Shown one piece after another: positions 37,146 through 45,406 of a DNA stretch of 64,000 nucleotides. Under the pieces are notes generated by a model. That model was not told the DNA's origin. It made no database searches and worked only from the letters and a program-made list of their open reading frames with translations. The position numbers were made by a program, and so were the translations under genes. Numbering within the stretch: position 1 is the first letter of the stretch; each line of letters begins with the position of its first letter. The stretch is taken from positions 50,250 to 114,249 of the forward strand of contig DATLYE010000024.1 in assembly GCA_035575135.1 (NCBI GenBank), written 5' to 3'. The stretch is from JANWXD01 sp035575135. Lineage in GTDB: Bacteria > Acidobacteriota > Terriglobia > Bryobacterales > Bryobacteraceae.

Positions 37146-37517
37146 CTACCGGGCCTCTGTGATCTGCCGGATCACGATGCCCCGCATCCCTGCCTTCTCG
37201 ATCACCGTTCCGGTGACCCGGACCTTCTTTTCCACGAAGGGCATGAGTTTTTCGTTGGGATTCTTGTGGTCGAGCGAGACGGGCAGGTAAAGCAGGCCGC
37301 TTTGGCTGTCCAGCAGCGCCAGGGGAATGCCGGCTTTGGCGCACATCGCCGCGCACTTTGCGTGGGCTGCGCCCTTGCTGTCATGGCCGATGTAGCAGGC
37401 AGTGTCCACGATCTCGCCGGAGATCGTGACGGACTTCCCTTTGGCCTGGCCCTGAAGCGCCGCAGCACCGCCGGCCAATAACCCGGCCAGAGCCACGTAA
37501 GCAACATATGACTTCAT
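37146..37517 (-). CDS. Exported OB-fold-like Cys-containing protein of the copper operon
   Basis: A 123-residue protein from an ATG with AAAGGAGG seven bases upstream (a TTG two codons earlier is less well placed). A signal peptide (MKSYVAYVALAGLLAGGAAA) precedes SVTISGEIVDTACYIGH, HAKCAAMCAKAGIPLALLD and a closing VRVTGTVIEKAGMRGIVIRQ. The alternating strands suggest an OB-like barrel, with one Cys after strand two and a C-x3-C pair near a His. Metal or thiol chemistry in the periplasm is plausible. It lies 51 bases upstream of the outer-membrane channel gene. Not assigned to a characterised family. Confidence 0.7.
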   Translation of the reverse strand: MKSYVAYVALAGLLAGGAAALQGQAKGKSVTISGEIVDTACYIGHDSKGAAHAKCAAMCAKAGIPLALLDSQSGLLYLPVSLDHKNPNEKLMPFVEKKVRVTGTVIEKAGMRGIVIRQITEAR

Positions 37518-37616
37518 CTCCAATCCTCCTTTTCAGACTCCCATTCGTTTTGACCGACCACGACGGTAAGCCGCAGTTCGGCCGGAACAAATTGAGCAGA
37601 CTGACTTTGCGGAGGA

Positions 37617-37988
37617 TCAGATCAGAAGTACGGAGTTGCGGAGGTATAGCTGAGGTGGCGACGTTCCGGTGAACCGCCTCTCGACAGGAGACCCTACAGC
37701 CACCGCCGGAAGCACCGCTTCGGCCGAAAGTGCGTTCAGAGCCGGTTCCGGCGCAGGAAGACCGCGCAGCGAGCCGGCGTCCGGCAGCACGTAAGAGCTG
37801 CCGGCGAAATGCCGGGAACAATCCGGAGGAGTCTGCGACTCACCGCAGTGATTCGGCGGTTGCGGGCAACACCGGGAGGCGTGGACGGAAAAGACTTCAA
37901 ACGTGGCGCAGGCGGCGCACTGCATGCCGAACCAGCCGGCAACACCGGTGAAGGCGAGCAGCATTGCAACCGGACGCAGGCGCACCAC
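37617..37988 (-). CDS. Small exported Cys/His-rich protein heading the copper operon
   Basis: About 123 residues from a GTG (the adjacent GTG or an ATG at 37964 are alternatives; no good ribosome site is seen, so the start is uncertain). A hydrophobic signal (AMLLAFTGVAGWFGM) is followed by MQCAACATFEVF, RCCPQPPNHC and DCSRHF, a Cys/His-dense segment suited to soft-metal binding. The C terminus reads PPQLYLRNSVLLI. It lies 99 bases upstream of the OB-fold-like gene and points the same way as the pump genes. I recognise no named family; a periplasmic copper-binding role is inferred from composition and position. Confidence 0.55.
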   Translation of the reverse strand: MVRLRPVAMLLAFTGVAGWFGMQCAACATFEVFSVHASRCCPQPPNHCGESQTPPDCSRHFAGSSYVLPDAGSLRGLPAPEPALNALSAEAVLPAVAVGSPVERRFTGTSPPQLYLRNSVLLI

Positions 37989-37996
37989 ATCACAGA

Positions 37997-38026
37997 ATAA
38001 CACAACTCCGCCATCGGACGTATTAT
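37997..38026 (+). promoter_or_regulatory. Putative promoter in the divergent copper-gene region
   Basis: ATAACA (four of six) and TATTAT (five of six) are separated by 18 bases and point toward the Cys-rich membrane protein gene. The minus strand across the same bases reads CATAAT, a possible -10 for the divergent operon, so the two promoters may overlap. No clear CueR- or MerR-type dyad was found. Confidence 0.35.
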
Positions 38027-38043
38027 GACGGTAGGTGGGGCTT

Positions 38044-38544
38044 GTGACGCGGAGGCTGACCGTCCTCGGTTGCGGGCTGGCTGCGGCGGCCGCGTGGCTA
38101 TGGTTTCGTTCGGAGCATGCCGCCCGGCCCAGGGCCTGTCCGCTGTGCCTGCGGCCCGTGCATAGCACCTCCGCCGTCGAAGCGGAGGTGGAGGGCCGCC
38201 GCAGGACGTTATGTTGTGCCGGCTGTGTGCGGTCGGCTCACCGCCAGACAAGGCGCCCCGTGAAAATTTTGCAGTTCACGGATTTCGAGTCCCTCCGGCC
38301 GCTTCGGCCGGAGGAGACGTTTCTCGTAAGCGGGAGCGACGTCAATTTGTGCACGCGCCGCGAGCCGCTCGTGGACGCTTCCAAGCATGCTTTTGAAGAG
38401 CACTACGACCGGTGCTCACCCAGTTTCCTGGCGTTTGCGAGCCGGGAGCGCGCAGAGGCCTTCGCCCGCAGCCACGGCGGCACCGTAGTTCCCGCTGCGC
38501 GTCTGCTCACCGACCCAGGCGGCGTGGTTGCGAGTGTACCGTGA
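38044..38544 (+). CDS. NosL/TRASH-like Cys-rich membrane-anchored protein
   Basis: A 166-residue protein from GTG (MTRRLTVLGCGLAAAAAWLW), with AGGTGG upstream; a GTG three codons earlier is possible. After a signal or anchor helix come C32-x2-C35 and a CCAGC cluster (C57, C58, C61), a pattern like TRASH/YHS metal-binding domains. The C-terminal half (FLAFASRERAEAFARSHGGT) resembles the NosL fold, which delivers copper to periplasmic enzymes. It is divergent from the copper-efflux operon with a shared promoter region. A copper-handling role is likely but inferred. Confidence 0.65.
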   Translation: MTRRLTVLGCGLAAAAAWLWFRSEHAARPRACPLCLRPVHSTSAVEAEVEGRRRTLCCAGCVRSAHRQTRRPVKILQFTDFESLRPLRPEETFLVSGSDVNLCTRREPLVDASKHAFEEHYDRCSPSFLAFASRERAEAFARSHGGTVVPAARLLTDPGGVVASVP

Positions 38545-38600
38545 GCGGAACAGTGGCAGGGTAAACTGGCACAGATCCGGCGGACACAGTCTCCCCCGTC

Positions 38601-38680
38601 TTACTCGTGTCGCAGCACTCGCACCGGAGGACCATGTAGGCGCGGGATTGAGCGGCGCGGCCGTGGTGAGGAGACCTCAA
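38601..38680 (-). pseudogene. Possible C-terminal remnant of an ABC permease (MacB/FtsX type)
   Basis: On the minus strand the last codons of an open frame read SIPRLHGPPVRVLRHE followed by a stop. This is very like the C-terminal end of MacB-type permeases (…DPxxxLRHE). No upstream permease sequence in this frame is recognisable; the frame soon runs antisense to the TldD-like gene. It may be a relic of a deleted permease gene, or a chance match. Confidence 0.3.
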
Positions 38681-38705
38681 ATAAGCCCCATGTTATGCTG
38701 ATGCT

Positions 38706-40385
38706 GTGCGCGGCATCCTGCGGAGTCTGGCCCTCGGCACCACGGCCTGCGTACTCAGCGCCCAGACCAGCCCGCTGCTCGACATCCTGACTGTAGAACT
38801 TGACAGGAATTTCAAGGTCCTCAAGGAAAAAGGCGACCCGCCGCCGTACTTTCTGGCGTACGCCGTATTCGACACGGAAACCCGGTTGCTTTCGGCCACA
38901 CTGGGTTTTCTCGAGGGTAAGTCGGCCAACCGCTCGCGTCTGCTGGATGTGACGATCCGGGTAGGCACGCCGCAGCTGGATAACTACCACAGGCTCCCAG
39001 GGGATCGTCCCCGCTTCAGCGCCGCCGTCCCCATCCCTCTCGAAGACCTGCCTGCGCCCGTGCGGCAAATCGCCTGGCTCGAAACCGACCGTACCTACCG
39101 GGAGGCCGTCCAGCGGCTCATCCGCATCCGAACCAGTACCCAGGTCAAGCCGGCGGAGGAGGACCCCTCGCCGGACTTCTCGATCGAACCTCCGGAGAAG
39201 TATGTGGAGCGATGGGAGCCACTGCAGTTTTCGGCGGGACTCTGGGAAGACCGGCTCCGGAAATGGTCGGCGGCTCTGGGACGGCGCCGGGAAATTCTGG
39301 TTTCGAGCGTTACGGTCTTCGCCCAGCGCGAGACAAAATACTACACAACCAGTGAGGGCACCCGGTTACAACACGGCCGCGGTCTGGCGCGGATTGTGAT
39401 TTCTGCGCGCGGCCGCGCGCCGGACGGCATGGAACTGAGTGTCGGAGAAACCTTTGAAGCGGAAACGCCCGACCGGTTGCCGCCCGACAAAGCGGTCATG
39501 GAAGCGATTGAGCGTGTGGCGCGGAACCTGGCGGCGCTCGAGCGAGCGCCGGAGGCCGAGCCGTTCGCCGGTCCGGCTATCCTTTCCGGGCGCGCGGCCG
39601 GGGTTTTCTTCCACGAAATTTTTGGACATCGCATTGAAGGGCACCGGCAGAAAGACGAAAGCGAAGGACAGACCTTCGCCAAGAGCCTCGGCACGAAAGT
39701 CCTGCCCGAATTCCTCTCGGTGATTTTCGATCCCACCCGGCGCAGTCTGAACGGGGTAGACCTGAACGGTTACTATCTTTACGACGATGAAGGGGTCAAG
39801 GCGCGGCCGGTGGTTGTGGTGGAAAACGGCATTCTGAAAACCTTCTTGATGTCGCGCTCGCCCGTGCGCGGTGTCGAGCGCTCGAACGGCCATGGCCGGC
39901 GTCAACCCGGCTTCGAGGTGGTCTCGCGCCAGTCCAACCTGATCGTGGAGTCCTCGCGTCGCGTTCCGGAAAAGAAGCTTCGCGAGATGCTCCTGGAAGA
40001 AGTCCGCCGGCAGAACAAGCCCTACGGGCTGTATTTCCAAGAGGTCACCGGAGGATTTACCCAGACGGCGCGCGGGGGCTTACAGGCGTTTGCGGTAATC
40101 CCGATTCTGGTTTACCGCGTGTATCCGGACGGGCGGCCGGATGAACTTGTGCGCGGGGCGGATATTGTGGGCACGCCGCTCGCCAGTTTCTCCAAGATTC
40201 TGGCCACTGGAGACAACCTCGAAGTCTTCAACGGGTTTTGCGGCGCCGAATCCGGCTCGGTGCCCGTCGCTGCCGTGGCCCCCGCGATTCTGGTATCCGA
40301 GATCGAGATTCAGAAGCGCGAAACGTCGCAGGAGCGGCCCCCGTTGCTGCCGCGCCCGGATTTGGGATCGGGGCTCTTCCGATGA
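38706..40385 (+). CDS. Exported TldD/PmbA-family metallopeptidase
   Basis: A 559-residue protein read from GTG, with a signal peptide (RGILRSLALGTTACVLSAQ). The catalytic block GVFFHEIFGHRIEGH gives the HExxxH zinc site (H303, E304, H308) of TldD proteases. A late FNGFCGAESGSVPVA block holds the Cys that completes the TldD metal site. VVENGILKTFLMSRSP and SNGHGRRQPG are family motifs. TldD with TldE normally digests unfolded or leader peptides in the cytoplasm; here the leader predicts a periplasmic enzyme. The next gene, a degenerate paralogue, overlaps by 4 bases and is likely its partner. Confidence 0.88.
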   Translation: MRGILRSLALGTTACVLSAQTSPLLDILTVELDRNFKVLKEKGDPPPYFLAYAVFDTETRLLSATLGFLEGKSANRSRLLDVTIRVGTPQLDNYHRLPGDRPRFSAAVPIPLEDLPAPVRQIAWLETDRTYREAVQRLIRIRTSTQVKPAEEDPSPDFSIEPPEKYVERWEPLQFSAGLWEDRLRKWSAALGRRREILVSSVTVFAQRETKYYTTSEGTRLQHGRGLARIVISARGRAPDGMELSVGETFEAETPDRLPPDKAVMEAIERVARNLAALERAPEAEPFAGPAILSGRAAGVFFHEIFGHRIEGHRQKDESEGQTFAKSLGTKVLPEFLSVIFDPTRRSLNGVDLNGYYLYDDEGVKARPVVVVENGILKTFLMSRSPVRGVERSNGHGRRQPGFEVVSRQSNLIVESSRRVPEKKLREMLLEEVRRQNKPYGLYFQEVTGGFTQTARGGLQAFAVIPILVYRVYPDGRPDELVRGADIVGTPLASFSKILATGDNLEVFNGFCGAESGSVPVAAVAPAILVSEIEIQKRETSQERPPLLPRPDLGSGLFR

Positions 40386-42145
40386 GGATGCCGGGTTACG
40401 TTTTCGCGGCGGCGCTGCTGGCCGTCGCATCGGGCCAAGGCCAGACGCAGGAGCCGGATGTGATCCTCCGCGCCCTACGGGACGAGGTCACGCGGACGCT
40501 TCAGTTGCAACTGCCCGGTCTGGAACGGCCGTATTACGCCGAATTCGCGCTCCATGATGGCGAGAGTTTCGCCGTCTCCGCAACGCTCGGCGGAACCCTC
40601 GCGCGGCGCAACAACCGCTTTCGCCTTCCTTCCGTTCAGGTGCGTGTGGGCGGCTACGAATTCGACAATACGAACTACGCGTTCAGCGATTTTGGCTTTG
40701 GCGCGCGCGACGCAGGCCGTCCGCCCCTGGAAGACAGCTACCCGGCGCTGCGGCATTTCTTCTGGCTGGCGGGGGATGCGGCCTATAAGGCCGCAGTCCA
40801 GGCGATGGCTCGCAAACGGGCCGCCCTCAAAAACGTCACCGTAACGGAAAACCTGCCGGATTTCCACCGGGCCGAGCCCTTTCAGATTCGCAACGAAACA
40901 CCTCGCATGCACGTGGATGAGGAGCAGTGGGCTGCGGTGGTCCGGCGCCTGTCGTCGGAGTTCGCCGACTTCCGCAACCTGATACGCTCCGGAGCGGACT
41001 TCGAGATCGTCCAAAGCGACTATTACTTCGTCAACACGGAAGGAACCATGTGCCGGGTGCCGGAGCGGCTGGTACAACTGCGCCTCCACGCCATGGCGCT
41101 CGCCGCCGACGGAATGAGCGTGCGCGATGCCGTTACGTTTCTGGCGCGGGAGCCGGACGGGATGCCCGCGGAGAGTGAATTGCGCGAGGCGGCAAGAAAA
41201 CTGGCCGCCCGCGTGACGGAGCTTTCGCAGGCGCCGGTCGGAGAGCCGTACACGGGCCCGGTCTTGTTCGAAGGTGAAGCGGCCGGGCAGATGTTCGCCG
41301 AGGTTCTCGGACGGAACCTCGTGGCGCGCCGGCGGCCCGTGGGGGAGCCGGGGCGTCCGTTGCCGTTTCAAAGCGGTGAGTTTGAGGGACGCGTGGGTTC
41401 CCGGGTGCTACCGGATTGGATGGATGTGGTGGACGATCCCACGCAGGCGGAATGGCGCGGCCGGCCCCTGCTCGGGCATTACCTGGCGGACCTCGAGGGC
41501 GTGCCCCCGAGCCCGGTCCGATTGATCGAACGCGGCATCCTCAGAAACTTCCTGCTGACACGGCAGCCCGTGGCGGGTTTCTCGGCCTCCAACGGCCGGG
41601 CGCGCCTGCCGGGGGCCTTCGGGCACAAGACTGCCTGGTTTGGCAACCTGTTCGTGCAGGCCGCGGAGGCCTCGCCCCTGGAGGAACTGAAGAAAAAGTT
41701 CGTGTCCCTCTTCCGCGCGCGTAATCTGCCTTACGGGATCATCGTGCGCAAGATGGACTATCCTTCTTCCGCGTCGGTGGACGAAGTGCGGCGGCTTTTG
41801 GCTCGCACGGCTCAGGCCGGTGACGGAGGGCGTCCGGTCAGTCTTCCGTTGCTGGTCTACCGCCTCTACCCGGACGGACGGGAGGAGCTCGTGCGGGGGC
41901 TGCGCTTCCGTGGGTTCTCTGCCCGGGCGCTCCGGGATATTGTGGCCGCCTCTGTAGAGACCTTCGTGTTCGAATACTTGGAAAACGGCGCACCCTTCGC
42001 CTTGAGCGGGGCGAGTGGGTTCGTAGCGGAAAGCACGGTTATCGCTCCTTCGGTAGTGTTCGAAGAGCTCCAGCTCGAGCGGGCGCAGGAACAGGTTCCC
42101 ACGCCTCCGGTCGTGCCGCCGCCATCCCTGACGTTGCGTCGCTGA
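40382..42145 (+). CDS. Exported TldE/PmbA-like protein with degenerate active site
   Basis: A 587-residue paralogue of the preceding protein, starting at the overlapping ATGA, with a signal peptide (MPGYVFAAALLAVASGQGQ). It keeps the TldD framework (GPVLFEGEAAGQMFAEVLGR, IERGILRNFLLTRQPVAGF, LPLLVYRLYPDGREELVRG), but the HExxxH is replaced by AExxxR (A306, E307, R311), and the late Cys motif is absent (ENGAPFALSGASGF). It should not bind zinc. In known TldD/TldE pairs the TldE subunit likewise lacks the motif, so this is probably the non-catalytic half of a heterodimer. Confidence 0.83.
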   Translation: MRMPGYVFAAALLAVASGQGQTQEPDVILRALRDEVTRTLQLQLPGLERPYYAEFALHDGESFAVSATLGGTLARRNNRFRLPSVQVRVGGYEFDNTNYAFSDFGFGARDAGRPPLEDSYPALRHFFWLAGDAAYKAAVQAMARKRAALKNVTVTENLPDFHRAEPFQIRNETPRMHVDEEQWAAVVRRLSSEFADFRNLIRSGADFEIVQSDYYFVNTEGTMCRVPERLVQLRLHAMALAADGMSVRDAVTFLAREPDGMPAESELREAARKLAARVTELSQAPVGEPYTGPVLFEGEAAGQMFAEVLGRNLVARRRPVGEPGRPLPFQSGEFEGRVGSRVLPDWMDVVDDPTQAEWRGRPLLGHYLADLEGVPPSPVRLIERGILRNFLLTRQPVAGFSASNGRARLPGAFGHKTAWFGNLFVQAAEASPLEELKKKFVSLFRARNLPYGIIVRKMDYPSSASVDEVRRLLARTAQAGDGGRPVSLPLLVYRLYPDGREELVRGLRFRGFSARALRDIVAASVETFVFEYLENGAPFALSGASGFVAESTVIAPSVVFEELQLERAQEQVPTPPVVPPPSLTLRR

Positions 42146-42150
42146 CAGCG

Positions 42151-44463
42151 ATGGGTTTAATCGGACGCGCCGTATTCCGCGAAATCCTCAGCGGAGCGTT
42201 GCTCGGGACGCTGCTGTTTACCTTCGTGCTGTTTTTGCAGCGTACAGGGCAGCTCTTCGAGCCGCTGGTGCGCGGCGCAGCGAGCCCCGCTACCGCCGCC
42301 CAGTTGCTGCTGCTGGTTCTGCCGTCGGTGTTGCCCTTTACCGTGCCCGCCGGCACGCTGGCCGGCATTCTGATCGCCCTGAGCCGGATGGCGACGGATG
42401 GTGAGGTCACAGCCCTGCGGGCATCCGGAATCCCCGGAGCGCGCCTCGCTACGGCAGTGGCGGTCTTTGCGGCAATCGCCACGGTGATCACGGCGGCAGC
42501 TTCCTTGTGGCTTGCCCCGTGGTCGATCCGCCAGACCTACCGGATACTGAACCGTCTGGCGGCAGCGCAGGTCACGGCGGAGATCCGGCCCCGCGTTTTT
42601 CAGGAACAGTTCCCGGACACGATTCTTTATGTCGCGGATGTCGTTTCGGGCCCGGTGGTCCACTGGCGCAAGATCTTTCTGGCCGACCTGCGGCCCCCCG
42701 GCGAGCGGCGCACCGGTCCCCGCGAGGCCGGAGAAGGCCCGCGCATCACCGTGGCGCGTGAAGCGATCGCGATTTCCGACGTCGCCCACAACCGGATCCA
42801 GCTTTCCATGCTGGACGGCAGCACGCACGAGCCCGGGAAGACGCCGGAGGCTTACTACCACAGCTCCTTTCCCCGCGGCGAGCAAGTGCTCCACGTCCGT
42901 CCGCCCGGTGAGCAGCGCGCTCGCCCGTTCCGGGAGACGGACACGGGCCCGCTGTGGCGCTTGGCGCGCGAGTCCTTGGAAGCCCGCCTGGAACTGCATC
43001 AGCGCCTGGCCTTGCCGGCCGCCTGCCTGATCCTGGCACTGGCGGGCATTCCGCTGGGAATTTCCAACCGGAAATCCGGGAAAGCGGCCTCGGTCGCCCT
43101 GGCGGTCCTGGTGGCCTTTCTCTATTACCTCGCTCTGATCAGTTTGATTGGTCTGGCGCGACAAGGAAGTCTGCCGGCTGGCCCGGCGGTGTGGACTCCC
43201 AACACGGTGCTGGCCATCACAGGCCTTGTGCTGCTCGTGGGGCTGGAACAGCCGGGGGCCTCGGGCCTAGCGGAGCGTCTTCGCGGAGCTCAAGTCGCGG
43301 TGGGCCTTGCGCTGCGCCGCTGGAGAAGCCGCCGGCGGCGCACTGATGGTACGGGGGGGCGCCTCCTGCTGCTGCCGCAGTTGCTGGACACATACATCCT
43401 CAGCAGTTTCTTGACCTATCTCGGGGTTTTTCTGGCTGCCTTCGTCGTCATGACCCACGCCTATACGTTCTTCGAGCTGCTGGGAGACATCCTGCGGAAC
43501 AAGATCCCCATGGCGCGCGTGGCGGAATATCACTTTTTCCTGACACCTAAATTGATCAACGATGCCGCGCCGGTGAGCGTGATGGTGGCGGCGCTGGTGA
43601 CGTTCGGCGTGCTCGCCAAGCATAATGAGCTCATCGCCTGGAAGGCCTGCGGTGTCAGCGTCCACCGGCTCGCCTTGCCGGTTTTGCTGGCTGCCGCAGC
43701 CGTGAGCGCCGCACTCTTCGCCTTCGACTACTACTACGTGGCCCAAGCCAATCGCCGCCAGGACGCCATCCGCAACGAGATCAAGGGCCGCCCCGTGCAG
43801 ACCTATCTGCGCCCCTTCACCAAGTGGATCTTCGGGCGAGGGTCGCACATCTACCACTACAAGTACCTGGATCCGGAAGCGGCCGTGATGGCCGGCGTCA
43901 GCGTGTATGAGCTGGACCCGGAGACTTTCCAGCTGCGGCGTCATGTGGCCGCCGAACGCGCCCACTGGTCGGCCTCGGTGGGCACGTGGGTGTTCGAGAA
44001 CGGCTGGGTGCGGGATATCCGCGGCGTCCGTGATCTGAACTTTCGGGTCTTCCAGGCGGCCACGTTCCCCGAGCTCGACGAGCCGCCCAGCTATTTTCTG
44101 AAGGAGGCCAAGCCCGATTCGCAGATGAACTTCCATGAACTGGCTGCCTATATCGCTGATCTGGAACAGGGCGGCTTCGACACGGTGCGGTTGAGGGTCC
44201 AGCTCCAGCGAAAGTTCTCTCAACCGCTGTCCGCCTTGGTGCTGGCTGTGGTGTCGGTGCCCTTTGCGTTCCTGACGGGCAGCCGCGGGGCGCTGGCGGG
44301 CGTCGGCGCGAGCCTGGGCATCGCGGTTGCCTACTGGGCGTTGAGTCAGCTTTTCGAGCAGATCGGCAATCTCGGGCAATTGCCTCCGGCCGTCGCGGCC
44401 TGGTCTCCGAATCTCCTCTTCCTGCTGGTCGGCGCGTACCTGATGGGACGGATGCGGACTTGA
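42151..44463 (+). CDS. LptF-LptG fusion: LPS export ABC transporter permease
   Basis: A 770-residue protein carrying two YjgP/YjgQ permease domains. The first (about 1-365) begins MGLIGRAVFREILSGALLGT and includes LPFTVPAGTLAGILIALSRM and LHQRLALPAACLILALAGIP. A linker rich in Arg follows (about 385-405). The second (about 410-770) begins LLDTYILSSFLTYLGVFLAA and includes PVSVMVAALVTFGVLAKHNE and LQRKFSQPLSALVLAVVSVP. Each has about six membrane helices around a periplasmic beta-jellyroll. LptF and LptG normally are separate proteins that with LptB2 extract LPS from the inner membrane. It starts 5 bases after the TldE-like gene. Confidence 0.9.
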   Translation: MGLIGRAVFREILSGALLGTLLFTFVLFLQRTGQLFEPLVRGAASPATAAQLLLLVLPSVLPFTVPAGTLAGILIALSRMATDGEVTALRASGIPGARLATAVAVFAAIATVITAAASLWLAPWSIRQTYRILNRLAAAQVTAEIRPRVFQEQFPDTILYVADVVSGPVVHWRKIFLADLRPPGERRTGPREAGEGPRITVAREAIAISDVAHNRIQLSMLDGSTHEPGKTPEAYYHSSFPRGEQVLHVRPPGEQRARPFRETDTGPLWRLARESLEARLELHQRLALPAACLILALAGIPLGISNRKSGKAASVALAVLVAFLYYLALISLIGLARQGSLPAGPAVWTPNTVLAITGLVLLVGLEQPGASGLAERLRGAQVAVGLALRRWRSRRRRTDGTGGRLLLLPQLLDTYILSSFLTYLGVFLAAFVVMTHAYTFFELLGDILRNKIPMARVAEYHFFLTPKLINDAAPVSVMVAALVTFGVLAKHNELIAWKACGVSVHRLALPVLLAAAAVSAALFAFDYYYVAQANRRQDAIRNEIKGRPVQTYLRPFTKWIFGRGSHIYHYKYLDPEAAVMAGVSVYELDPETFQLRRHVAAERAHWSASVGTWVFENGWVRDIRGVRDLNFRVFQAATFPELDEPPSYFLKEAKPDSQMNFHELAAYIADLEQGGFDTVRLRVQLQRKFSQPLSALVLAVVSVPFAFLTGSRGALAGVGASLGIAVAYWALSQLFEQIGNLGQLPPAVAAWSPNLLFLLVGAYLMGRMRT

Positions 44464-44524
44464 AGGATCGAAAGCCGGACCCCACCGCGCCGCTGCCCGC
44501 ATTACAGTACGTAGAGGGACCGCA

Positions 44525-45406
44525 GTGATCTTGAAACGCGAGGACCCGTTCCGGGACGTGCCGGTCGAGATCGTGGCCCGCTATTGGGATGCGCGGCCCT
44601 GCAACATCCGTCACTCCGCCAAGCCGGTGGGCAGCAGGGATTATTTCGACGAGGTCGAAGAGCGCAAGTACCGGGTCGAGCCGCACATCCCGCGCTTTGC
44701 GGAGTTTCCTCGCTGGCGCGGCAAGAAAGTGCTCGAGATCGGCTGCGGCATCGGCACCGACACGATCAACTTCGCGCGGCACGGTGCCTGGGTGACGGCC
44801 GTGGATCTGTCGGAAAAGTCACTGGAGCTTGCCGAACAAAGAGCCCGCGTATACGGCCTGAGCGAGCGGATCCGTTTCTTCCGCGCGGACGCGGAACGCC
44901 TGAGTGACTTCGTGCCGGTCGAGCCGTACGATCTGGTTTATTCCTTCGGAGTTCTCCATCACACGCCCCGTCCGGACCGGGCGCTCGCCGAGATCCGGCG
45001 CTACATGGCGCCCGGGAGCGTTTTCAAGTTGATGGTCTACCACCGGCGGTCCTGGAAGGTTTTCTGGATTGTGATGAGCCGCGGCAAGGGACGCTTCTGG
45101 CGGCTGGACGAGCTCGTGGCGCGCTACTCGGAAGCACAGACCGGATGCCCGGTTACTTACACGTTCACGCCCGGCCAGGCCCGGCGCTGGCTCGCCGCCG
45201 GCGGTTTCCAGGTGGTGCGCGCAGAGGTGGATCACATCTTCCCCTATCGGATCGCAGACTACGTGCAGTATCGGTACCGGAAGGTCTGGTATTTCCGCTG
45301 GCTGCCGGCCGGGACTTTCCGGTGGCTGGAGAAACGCTTCGGATGGCATCTCTGCCTCACCGCCCGGCTGGCGCAGCCGGCCTCTGATTCGAATTCGCGT
45401 GCCTGA
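44525..45406 (+). CDS. Class I SAM-dependent methyltransferase
   Basis: A 293-residue methyltransferase from GTG, with AGGGA upstream. Motif I KVLEIGCGIGTDTINFARHG binds SAM, VTAVDLSEKSLELAE is the acidic ribose-binding loop, and YDLVYSFGVLHHTPRP is the post-II region of the Methyltransf_11 group. The C-terminal third (about 200-293) is basic and aromatic (YVQYRYRKVWYFRWLPAGTF). It overlaps the next glycosyltransferase gene by 8 bases, which points to methylation of a glycan or glycolipid. Substrate not predictable. Confidence 0.87.
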   Translation: MILKREDPFRDVPVEIVARYWDARPCNIRHSAKPVGSRDYFDEVEERKYRVEPHIPRFAEFPRWRGKKVLEIGCGIGTDTINFARHGAWVTAVDLSEKSLELAEQRARVYGLSERIRFFRADAERLSDFVPVEPYDLVYSFGVLHHTPRPDRALAEIRRYMAPGSVFKLMVYHRRSWKVFWIVMSRGKGRFWRLDELVARYSEAQTGCPVTYTFTPGQARRWLAAGGFQVVRAEVDHIFPYRIADYVQYRYRKVWYFRWLPAGTFRWLEKRFGWHLCLTARLAQPASDSNSRA

